Shown here one piece after another: positions 54,355-64,000 of a stretch of 64,000 nt of DNA. Numbering within the stretch: position 1 is the first letter of the stretch; each line of letters starts with the position of its first letter. The notes beneath the pieces are model-generated. The model ran no database searches and had not been told where the DNA came from. It saw only the letters and a program-made list of their open reading frames with translations. The position numbers were made by a program, and so were the translations under genes. This DNA is from Patiria pectinifera (lineage: Eukaryota > Echinodermata > Asteroidea > Valvatida > Asterinidae), in contig CM057149.1 in NCBI GenBank assembly GCA_029964075.1, positions 27,294,197-27,358,196 on the forward strand, written 5' to 3'.

Positions 54355-57300
54355 CTGAAACAAAAAAGATATCAATATGTTTTACATAATGACAATCTTA
54401 CAATTTAATGTTGACATCGGACCAAAATACATGTATATTGCCTGCATTAGATAATTTGAACAATAAAAGTATACTTGACGACCCAGAATTTAATTCAATC
54501 CGGTTGGAATCTATGCCACAAGTACCGCAAACTGTTAGCTTAGAAAGAATAGAAATGTATCCCTGTAAATGCATATTGCCATAGTAACTTTCAGATTGTT
54601 GCATGCACTTGATACTAATGAGATAAGTTTGCATGTTTTTGCGACCTAAATAAATTAAATTTCGTTATCAAAATTTACAGAGTAGTTTTGTTGTCGTCCA
54701 TCTCGTGTTTACGGGCAAATGGTTTTTAATCATCAACAAAATCAACTTTTATTGAAAAATACAAGAGGGCGTCCTTTCAAGCGATGGCGTCATAATGATT
54801 TTTTTTTAGTTGGCGATCTCTCACTCAACACTTTCTGAATTAGTATTGATTGAAGTAAAATGCTTCCGTTTTCAAATTCTATGAATTTATCATTGCATTT
54901 TTGGTAACCCCGAAAGTAAAGGTCAAGCGGTTTTGTGGCCGGGAATAAAAAATGTTGCCAAAAGCAATGTCTTACACTTTATAAAAATGATCCCTTCACG
55001 TTGGCATGTTTTAACCTTAAACCATTGGAATTTGCTGTGTGATGATGTTATGATGACATCACAATTGATTTCACACCTTTGGACAATAACGCATGTTTGA
55101 ACAATATTTCCTTGTCATCCCATGAACCGTTCAGAAGAAATTCTGTTTGTTTAAATATTTACGCTTCTTTCGGTAATATGATTTCACCCGACTTTGAACT
55201 TCCGTGAAACCCGGAGGTAAAGGTCGAATGACTTCACCTATAAAGTATGAAATAATCATCAAAGCATGGTTTCACATCACAAAGAGTGAACATGATTTTT
55301 TTTTACAAAATAAAATCGCTTGTAATTCACACTTGCATGCACAGCTCTGTATCAGGGTGATGTCTATCACAATTTTTTGAGATTTATTTTAAAGAAAAAA
55401 GGACAATACTATTACTGATGACTACAGATTCGCGTTTGTTGAGTTACAAACGCAGAGTGATCGAGCATACAACTATTTCTTTGGACAGCGGAAACACTAA
55501 GAACCCCCCCCCCGTCTAGTCTCACCAACAACACCTGTGGCTTAACCACCAAAAATCATGCTGTTTCAAAATGAATAAAAGCACGAAAACTAAGGGAGAA
55601 AGCCAAAATATTTACAGATAATTATTCAAATACTAAACGGCAGTCTCATGCTTTACATCAGAAAGGTTAGGACAAACAAAGTGAACGATTCATAACCAAC
55701 CTTTTCAAAGATTTCACTATCCCAAACTGAGAATAATTGTTTCAGGTATTAAAGCTGCCATTTGTTTCCCCACCCCAGCCAAACACAACCCTCTCTCACT
55801 TATCCACCAATTATCATCAGGATTAATATGAAAAAATGATTTTCCGATCGTGAGTTCCATTTTAACTCACACCCCAATACCATTGCATTAGCTGGTGTGT
55901 CCAGGAATGGAAGAAAATGCATTTCCAATGCATTTCCGCTATTTGCAAAGGTAGAACCCGCCCCATCTACATGCTTGCGCCAACTGGCACTGGTTTTCTG
56001 GTCATTCTGTTTGCTGTACATCGATGACTCATCACTGTGACGTCATAGGGATTCCCATCCATATACAAAGGCCATTGTGATACTACTAGCTCGGACCCGT
56101 TTTGTGGGTGGATGATGCGCGAATGCGACGGCAATCGGCAACTTAAATTTTGACGGTATTATTTCGTCCCCATAGTTGCTATGGTCCTAACTTACACGGA
56201 AGATCTATATAAGAACCAAGGTAGCCTATTTTGTATTTTAAAGTAATGTAATGAACAAACAACAGAGTACGATTCATTCGCAAGAGTTGATGAGCAAATA
56301 CGCGTTTAGTTCGTGCTGGTTGTCACAGCCTCCGCAAAATAACAAGCGTTTGATTTTCCCAAAATTTCATTGACCGGGTAACCAAGATTCTGCAATCACG
56401 AAGGGACAGAAATCCTTATTTTGAGTTTTAACAACAAAAATAGTATTCGTACGGTCTTACTTCTTACTTGGACGCAATTGAGGTTTAGGCCAACACAATC
56501 TGCAGGAAAAACGGCTGGACGTTTGGTGGACAGTATTATTTGCCAAACGACATAGAAACGTTATTTTGCGCAATAATTAATGTATTAGTCGAACTAAACG
56601 GTTGAAACAATATTAATTGATCGTAGGAATTATCGCAAGCTTGGTTAATCTTATAGTTTTGTTAGTCACGAGCTATGAGTATTGTATAAGCGTCCCATTT
56701 TTCAAGATAAACTCTTCTAAAACGCTCAATAATTACGAAACGTCTAATTTGAAGTGATGCCGGAAGTGTATACATTTAGGCTACCTGTCTTTTATTACAA
56801 TAAGTTAACTGGAACTTGTGTTGTTCAAAAAATAAAACATTGTAAATTATGATCATGCCTTGTGCGCATTTTCAAACAATTTTTGAATGATTCTATTCTT
56901 GAAATTGTTAAAATACGGACGGAGGACCGCGTAATTACAATACATGTACATGTAATTGTAATGAATCGTTCAAAATACGAAACTACAAATACGGATGCGG
57001 GAAGTCAAAATACAATTGCAAATAATATTTTTATGCGAGTCATTGAAATGTGTTCTGGCAGGACGGCAAAGTGCCGTATTTTGTTTTTATTTTGTTATTT
57101 TTTTTGATACATTTGTATTTAATATCTTCGTTCATTCATATACGAAAAGTAAAGTTCTGAGGGCAGACTGAATAATAAATCTTTCATCACTTGTTATACT
57201 GCGAAATGAACCAAATTAATCTGCCAATGTGTGTGCATTGTGTATTTAATTATTTCATTTTTATCTATTTATTATTAATACATGTATGACTTTGTTTAAT

Positions 57301-58620
57301 AATTATGTACATTTTAAGTTAAGCTTGCTTTTAATTTAATATTGTATGTTTGCTGTGGTTATGAATAAAATACCTGAAAACTGTATATCGCCCGTTGACC
57401 ACTCAAGGAATATTCTTGTGAGTTCCGGTTGGTTTTAGGCACCCCGAGTCGTCTTTTATTTAAGTTGTGTGTATTTTTATTGTTAAAAGAATTTGATGCT
57501 TATATACGTGGCTTTTAATATTTAGTTTCAGTCCTTTTGTGTTTGCAGATGGATGACTGTTCTAGTTACGTTTTTAGATTCGTTTGAAAGGTGCGCGCGT
57601 TTGATTTTGCATAATGTTGTAAGCTTGTTAATGGCTGACCGTGTTTGTTCTGTGTGTCCTTTTTCTATGTTTTGATATTTAGTTACTGTTTGTGTTGAAG
57701 CGTCCAGTACGTCTTGTGGGCTACTTCAGTGTTATCTCTTGTTTCTTCTCATGCTCTGCTTTGGTTTTGCTTTGCGGGAAAATAAACATATTTATGGTAT
57801 ATGTACACATTTATATAATTTTTTAAAAAAATGTTCGCTTCAAGAACGTATGCAGAAAAAACTATTCACGGATTTTGCCTTCCCCCATGAATTGAGTTAC
57901 TCTATTCTTTCGTTTATACTGACGCTTCAAATTACAAAATACATAGAAAATATAAAAGTAAATATATACAATAATTCACTTAAACGCGTTTTGTTCCATT
58001 ATCGTCGAATATAATCCTCATTAAACCCTAATCTCCACCTCATTATCGATTTGTCTATCGATCCGTGACGTCACCTCCCCACAGCCACATCCCCTCTCAT
58101 GATCCTCGTCGGGGTTACCGATATGATCCTCGATGAGGATCATGATCCTCCACAAAAAACCAGGGTCAAATACGCAGTCTACACTACTGACATGGTTCTG
58201 TGCTTTGCTCGTGAGAAATCATTAAAACAAAATAGTCACATTGTGAACATGAGTCGCTTGTAATTTGAAACCTGATGACGTCATCATGACGTCACACCTG
58301 TATGCATAACTCTATGCATACGTTTGTTTCAGGATTGATCTTCGTTCCAATTTTTAAGTTTATGCGTTGTTCCGTTTGACAGAAAAGCCGCGGAGAATTA
58401 TTGTCATAAAGAAACAAAGAACACGAAAAACGAAAGAACGATTACAAAAACAAAGGGTGATTGAGTTGAAGGCCCAAGTCTACAATTGTTTGTTACAAAA
58501 TATTCGTATCCAGAAATTCAGCTTACAAAACCATATGCCCACCACAGTACACTTTTCTTTAAGAAAACATCAAATTGTACACGGTTTGTGTAGGTTCGAT
58601 AGATCGTGTATGGAACTCAC
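54355..58620. other. large intron between exons 2 and 3 of gene U1
   Basis: About 4.3 kb in which I see no mobile element or exon. GATGATCCTC(A/G)T-like words form small palindromes at 58100-58155, and AATACATGTACATGTAATTG at 56938-56957 is self-complementary. GACGTCAT words occur near 58265-58290. The reading frames (for example 57739-58014) are AT-rich and unlike proteins. Confidence 0.4.
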
Positions 58621-58679
58621 CTTTGTCGAGACGGCATCTTTGCCCAGCGAACACCTCGATGGAACATGTGGAATGGTTG
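58621..58679 (-). CDS. gene U1, exon 2
   Basis: Small 59-nt exon between acceptor TTGTTTTTCTACAG and donor GTGAGTTCC. Two bases complete C|CA (Pro) from exon 1, then 19 codons, TIPHVPSRCSLGKDAVSTK, in phase 0 to exon 3. Proline- and serine-rich, so probably a linker between the exon 1 segment and the helical part. Support comes from good splice sites plus a phase that fits both sides. Confidence 0.7.
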
Positions 58680-59183
58680 CTGTAGAAAAACAAATCAAGG
58701 CTAATGACTAAATTGAGAACTAACGAACTCCCTACCATACCTTGATGGCTGACTATGTCTGTCGTCGCAATCAGCAATCAAAAGTAATTGGTAACATCAA
58801 CATAAAAAGTTGCCCTGAATTATCAATTCAAACAGCCTTCCTGTTATCAACTTACCTGTGAGAATTAAAAAGCCAATACGATTAGCCGTTACTTGCAAAC
58901 TGTGTTTTAACTAGTCAAGAGCGGTCGCGTTTATAATGAACAAGTGGACTGCATAATAAGCAAGAGCTTGAAAATGTGACGCCCACAAATGCGACGCCGA
59001 TTACGGAACACCACACTTTAGATTTATACCTAAACCTATAGCGATTTGTGATACGTACCACCTGACTATACATTACTGCACATACATTACTGCACATATT
59101 TTGACTCCATTTACAAGCATTTCATATCCATCTTACCGAACTGTTACAAACTATTTTGGTGAAGTATATGTATTTAAATTATT

Positions 59184-59580
59184 GGCTTTTCCGCGGAAAA
59201 GCCTTTGTTTTTGTACACACCGAAACAGTTCTTGTTATCGTGAAGAGTTTTCTTTTGGCTTTTCCGCAAAGTTGCGGAGAAGGCTTTGTTTTTCTTCTAA
59301 TTTTTTTGGCTGTTTCGGTGTACACACCGAAACAGCTCTTGTTTTCGTTAAGATTTTTTTTTTTGCTGTTTCGGTGTACACACCGAAACAGCTCTTGTTT
59401 TCGTTAAGATTTTTTTGGCTGTTTCGGTGTACACACCGAAACAGCTCTTGTTTTCGTTAAGATTTTTTTTTTTAGCTGTTTCGGTGTACACACCGAAACA
59501 GCTCTTGTTTTCGTTAAGATTTTTTTTTGCTGTTTCGGTGTACACACCGAAACAGCTCTTGCTTTCGTTAAGATTTTTTT
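59184..59580. repeat. array of palindromes, 53-57-bp spacing
   Basis: Five copies of the self-complementary GCTGTTTCGGTGTACACACC...GAAACAGC block (28 bp; starts near 59309, 59365, 59418, 59475 and 59529), each followed by TCTTGTTTTCGTTAAGATT and a T run. Before them come two other palindromes in the same frame of spacing: GGCTTTTCCGCGGAAAAGCC at 59184-59203 (perfect) and GGCTTTTCCGCAAAGTTGCG at 59256 (imperfect). Located in the intron between exons 1 and 2 of gene U1. Confidence 0.9.
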
Positions 59581-59609
59581 TCCCTTCTTTTCAGACTTTT
59601 TCTCCATAG

Positions 59610-61630
59610 GTTTTGTACACGTTTCTTCTACCAGTCCACTTTGGCATTTTTTTAAAAATCCGATCGAGTTCAGACTTGGTACATACTTAGACCACCACCC
59701 ACAGATAGTCTTAGAAGAAATTCATGACCGTGACGTCATCAGGTGTTGGGTTACGTCACATTAAAGATGCATTTTTCCCCATATGTTTTGTACACGTTTT
59801 AAAACTCCACTTTCGCACCTTCGTAAATCTGATCGACCTCAGACTTGATACATACATAGACCACCACCCACAGTTGGTCCTAGAAGAAATTTGTGATCGT
59901 GACGTCATCAGGTGTTGGGTTACATCACATTAAAGATGCATTTTTTTTCCCATAGGGTTTGTACACGTTTTTCTTCAAAAGTTGCACTTTGGCACTTTCA
60001 TACCGGGGTACATGTACATCTGATTGACTTTACACTTGGCAGGCACTAAGACCAGCAGCCGAAGATAGTTCCGATGATTTTGGTAACAATGTTGTCATCA
60101 TATTTGTCACGTGATATCATATTAAATGTACAGTTTTCAAATCGCTATAACTTCTGAAGTACAAGTCCAATTGGGTTGAGACTTGGTATGCACATACACA
60201 GGGATCAGTTTGAAAATTTAAGTGACATTATCATGACGTCATCACATGTATTGTGACGTCAAATTGAAAGGGTAATTTTCTAAGGCCTATATCTACAGAA
60301 TCTTAGGTCTGATATGATTGTAACTTGATAGGTACCAATGCCGAGATGTGTTACAGATAACAATTCAAGTGATGTTACATCAAAAGTCATGTGACGTCTT
60401 TTAAAGGGGCATTTTGTTCTTTATAGGCCTACATTTACAGACCTATATGTTCGATTTGGTTGTAACTTGACATGTACGTATAATGTGCTGTTAAAGACGA
60501 CATTTTTAGTGACGTCACTGATTGTTCATCACGTGCACAGAGTATTTCAAATGTCTGAAACAGCTTGTGTTTGTCCACAAACACATTTGTAGTTTTCTTT
60601 CTTCTTCTTTTTATTCCCCCAAAGACATTATACACGTCTTTTCCACCTCTCACTTTTACCATGCATCTTTGTCATACATCATTCAAAGTCAGCATAGGCT
60701 AAGTCCTTAAAGCATATTACAAAGTCCAATATCTACAGAACTGTAAGTCCGATTGGGTTGAAACTTGGTATGTAGGTAGACCGGGATGTGTTAAAGATGA
60801 AAATTGAGGTAACGTCATGATAACGTCATCATGGGTCACGTGACCTTATCCTTAATGTGCATATTGTAAAGTCCTTTATCTAGAGAACTGTAAGTCTGAT
60901 TGGTATGATTGGTATGTGAGTAGACTGGGGTGTGTTATAGGCAAAAAAGGTGACGTCATCATGATATCATCGTGTGATTTTAAATGCATTTTTTAATTTT
61001 TGGACCTTTAAGCCAAATCTCACGAACGCAACATGCAAAATTCAAAATTCTTTTTGCATTTTGTTTGTTTGGTAATAGGCGTTTGTCCAAAATTTTGAAA
61101 AACGTGTGACGTCATGATGACGTCATTAAAAGCGCAATTTTTGAAAACACATATAAGGGAAAGTCTGATCGTCATAAAACTTACTGGATAGCTAGATAAT
61201 GGTACAAGTGTGCAGAATCCGAAATGACATCACCATGACGTCATTGCATGATTTTTTTATGATTTGTTTAATATTAACAATTTCATTCCGCTTCCAAAAT
61301 TTAACACTTTATTTCATTGGATTGACTTCAATGCAAAAATGTGCATTAAAAAGTTTTATCAAGATGACGTCATCGTCAGGCATTTTACGTCATCATAAAC
61401 GTACATTGTGAAAGGCTCATATTGAGAAAACTATCAGTCCGAATGGGTCAAAATTGCACATGAAGGTAGTCCTATACGTCTGATTTCATATGGATTTATT
61501 TCTTTTTGACGATAATATATCTCACAGACGCTACATTATATATTAGAAAATTCTTGTACTGTACACCTTGAAACATTGTACATGCATCGTCTGGGACGTG
61601 TTATTGATTTAAAAAAAAGCATAATGCGGA
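59610..61630 (+). repeat. diverged tandem repeats of about 150-200 bp with GACGTCAT motifs
   Basis: Some ten units share a plan: AAGTCCGATTGGGTTGAAACTT-like text split by changes (for example GTCCGATTGGGTTGAAACTT at about 60748), GGTATGTAGGTAGACC, a GTGTTA(A/C)AGA segment, GTGACGTCATCATGACGTCA variants, TCACGTGAC, and CATTTTT. The first two units (59640-59950) are closest to each other. Intronic in gene U1. No coding potential. Confidence 0.75.
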
Positions 61631-61851
61631 AAAGCCCTATGTTCTGTTGCAAACAGACATGGATCTTTCGGTTTCTTTTTGCCTTTTTTGAAAATTAAAA
61701 TTTGGTAGTTATGCGCGTGCAAGTCGATTTACACAAATCAGTGTTCCGAAAACCGTCAGCAAGAGTGTATAAATTATGATGACAGCATTTGGTAAATATG
61801 TTTGGTCAGTTATTTTTGGTCAATTATTTTAGGTCAATTTTCGGGCACAGA

Positions 61852-61925
61852 GAGCCAGCCAGACGGACAGAAAGAAAGATAGACCGACAGACAGACACCA
61901 TGACAGACAGACAGTTAGACCACCA
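61852..61925 (+). repeat. GACAGACA-type microsatellite
   Basis: Imperfect CAGACAGA run, with GACAGACAGACACC and ATGACAGACAGACAGTTAG. Confidence 0.85.
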
Positions 61926-62159
61926 AGTGACAGCTTAAAATAGGTTAAACACAGTCTAGCAGATTAGTGTGTCACGAATGCCTCTAATAATAATGACCCA
62001 GCAACGAGAGTTAAAACATTGTTGGTGGACACCAGATTTTCGAAGCAAATCGGTAACTAACGGTCCTTACTTCACAGCTTGACAATATCAATTTCTTTAT
62101 TTCTGATATTTAATATTAGGCTGTTGACATAAGTTTCAACAAAATCTTCGAGCACCTGA

Positions 62160-63165
62160 TCAGCAGTGGATATTATCAGGCTGGTATGACTCGCGACACG
62201 GACTCTGACTGAGTCCGATTCAAATCCCATTTTCCGTGACTCGGACTCGAGTTACGATGACAATGACTCGGACTCGAACCTGCGGACTCGGACTCGATTC
62301 TGCGTGACTCGGGATCGACCAAAATAACCTCAAATCACTTACATAGATTTATTACAACAATATAGAAAAATACAAATTATTTTGTAGACGATCCTCTCCT
62401 GAACAAGCCATACAGTCTGTGCGGTGGAGAAGAAACACAGCTGAGCATGTGTACTGTGAATGCACAGCACGTGCGTCTGGCCTGTTTCCGATATATTGAT
62501 TGGGAAATCAATGTATCGAAACATGTCCCCAAGCGTCCACAATTGCTTTTGCGTAAATGCAAGTGCGATAGTGTTTGGTACCAGATTATCCTTACCAGAT
62601 ACTGGTTCCTGACTGATTTGACTTGCTTAAGTGGTGATCCAAAACGTGGCGCCCTCTTCTTCGTTTCCCCAACTTTCCAAACAAAGTTGCCAAACCTCTT
62701 TGTTGACAAACTTCAAATTCATACAGTTAAATACTCGTACATTTACATTAATAGTTCTTGCTGTTAAACCTTTGTGAACAATTGCAGCGTCATGAAAAAT
62801 AATATGAAATTCAGAAACGGTGGCATCCATAAATTGGGCATAAAAACGCCGAGTGTTCCCTAACGTGGCGCACTTGAACAAGGCGCTAGAGACTAACAAT
62901 CAAAGTTAGGGCCGCCACACTGTAATCAATACATGTATCTCCAGTTCATTAGAGAAATTAGAGAAAAGCTGCGAAAAAAGGGAAAAATTAACACTATGAG
63001 GTTTTAGCAGTAGCTCCAAATTTATTTCCAATATATGTTAAATGTGACTCGAGACTCGGACTCGACCTCTGTGACTCATGACTCAAACTCGAACTGCATG
63101 ACTTGGGACTCGGCATTTCACTCGCGAGAGGTGACTCTGACTCTGACTCTGACTCGATGTTTAAT
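62160..63165. mobile_element. candidate element with GACTCGGACTCG-rich ends
   Basis: 62170-62320 and 63040-63165 are dense in GACTCGGACTCGA and GACTCTGACTCTGACT, in the same orientation, around 700 bp of different sequence. Composition resembles the 634-bp element at 48231-48864, but no target duplication is visible here. Reading frames in the middle (62377-62767, both strands) do not match a known protein. Lies in the intron between exons 1 and 2 of gene U1. Confidence 0.45.
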
Positions 63166-63201
63166 GAAAGGAATACAAGTCTAGATATTATATGGACTTA
63201 C

Positions 63202-63401
63202 GGATGACAGGGGCGACTGGCCAAACAGCGTTACCAAACGTCTTTTGGAAGAGAAACATGGGATTGGTCGGCGTCGTCTCGGGGAAGTCCCGGCAGGGCA
63301 CGTTGGATTCTTGGTAAAATACGGCATCTTCGAAGACGTACATCTGATGAACAGACTGCAACGTCGTCTGTGTGGCAACATACTCCTTGAACGCAGTAAA
63401 C
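63202..63401 (-). CDS. gene U1, exon 1 in this window (not the first of the gene)
   Basis: 200 nt between acceptor TGTGTCTGCAG and donor GTAAGTCC. After one base that belongs to a codon split with an upstream exon outside the window, 66 codons run open: FTAFKEYVATQTTLQSVHQM, then FYQESNVPCRDFPETTP and FQKTFGNAVWPVAPVI, leaving one base for exon 2. Rich in aromatic residues and apparently globular, unlike the helical exons 3-8. No family recognised. The gene start is beyond 64000. Confidence 0.8.
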
Positions 63402-64000
63402 CTGCAGACACATTGCGTAAAAATTCACTATTGTGAACAGCGATTTTTGTTGAGAAAAAAACTAATCGTGATAAGTGATCATTGTTTTTTAGTAATTAAA
63501 GAACCAATTATATTTAGGCCACTCTGTTGAAGCTGTGTTATACCCAAAACTTCAAAGAAAAAAGAAAATGCCACAAGAGGAAAATTTTTCGATCTCATGA
63601 GTCACAGTATACTCTAATGCCTTTCTTCAAATACATTTAAGCTAACGATAGGAACATGTTCTCTCGATGCCAGAATTCTTTTTTCTCAAATTGTATAGAA
63701 ATAATTTGAAATTGTGCACCAACTTGCTGAAAAATCAGAAGAGGGATTGTAGACAGTGGCGTGAATCCGTGTCGGCTAGAGGGGGATGGGGGATGACTAA
63801 AATCCTAAAATTGCCCGGCCGTCGAAAATAGCAGGGGGGGGGGGGTGATGGACACAACCTGTCCCAAAGATCCATCCGATCCCCCTCCTCCTCCTCAGTC
63901 AAAAAGTGGGGGACCATATCCTTCCCATTCCCCAGGATTTACGCTCCGATTGCAGATGATAGTGATTGAAACTTTTAATAATTAAAATGTTCAGGTCGAG
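63402..64000. other. intron and right edge of the window
   Basis: Presumably intron upstream of exon 1 of gene U1. G and C runs at 63831-63846 and 63880-63895 look like part of a repeat. No further exon is visible. Confidence 0.35.

Noticed and set aside
59309-59560. CRISPR-like array (palindromic repeats with regular spacers)
   Set aside because: The spacers are the same sequence each time, and the context is an animal intron. It is an ordinary tandem repeat whose unit holds a palindrome.
62071-62151. Further exon of gene U1 between exons 1 and 2 (frame VLEDFVETYVNSLI)
   Set aside because: An AG acceptor exists, but the phase left by exon 1 gives a stop, the open frame itself meets TGA before the donor, and exon 1 joins exon 2 cleanly without it.

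Overview
This window looks like nuclear DNA from an invertebrate animal, most likely marine. It has no dense protein-coding genes. It carries remnants of several animal retroelement clades (CR1/Jockey-like and RTE-like non-LTR elements, a Penelope-like element), a tRNA-derived SINE, many short inverted-repeat (MITE-like) elements of mariner, Harbinger-like and TTAA types, and foldback elements with tandem repeats in their arms, like the TU elements described in sea urchins. One gene with large GT-AG introns is also present. The phylum cannot be fixed from the sequence; an echinoderm or hemichordate is a guess.

Layout. 0.2-2.1 kb: a foldback element whose arms are a 21-bp minisatellite. 2.3-4.4 kb: a short inverted-repeat element and a SINE copy split by a TTAA-type MITE. 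4.4-9.1 kb: a second, larger foldback (arms with another 21-bp minisatellite), invaded by two hairpin-plus-body units, an 8-bp-TSD-type MITE, a third hairpin unit and a long-TIR element. 9.1-16.1 kb: a recent duplication of about 1.7 kb, one copy of which received a 1.6-kb LINE, plus an unduplicated SINE. 16-27 kb: mixed repeats, further hairpin units and mariner-type ends. 27.7-32.1 kb: three adjacent inverted-repeat elements. 32.9-35.9 kb: a dead CR1-like LINE interrupted by an RTE-like fragment with a 12-bp target-site duplication. 36.5-39.8 kb: three TIR elements. 40.6-41.5 kb: a deleted Penelope-like element. 42-46.3 kb: diverged repeats arranged as inverted arms. 47-63.4 kb: a minus-strand gene, eight exons of which can be chained with consistent splice sites and reading phase; its introns hold MITEs, a Penelope-like end and two long tandem arrays.

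Two things stand out. First, a superfamily of non-autonomous elements built from a body with terminal inverted repeats joined to a hairpin of about 75-bp arms. The end of the hairpin and its apex are conserved, but the stem sequence between them is completely different from family to family while still base-paired; two loci are head-to-tail dimers. Second, the unrecognised multi-exon gene, whose product (about 345 residues visible) I cannot assign to a family.

Most long open reading frames here are translations of repeats and are not listed. Coordinates of repeat borders are good to a few bases where a target duplication is quoted, otherwise to about 10-30 bases.
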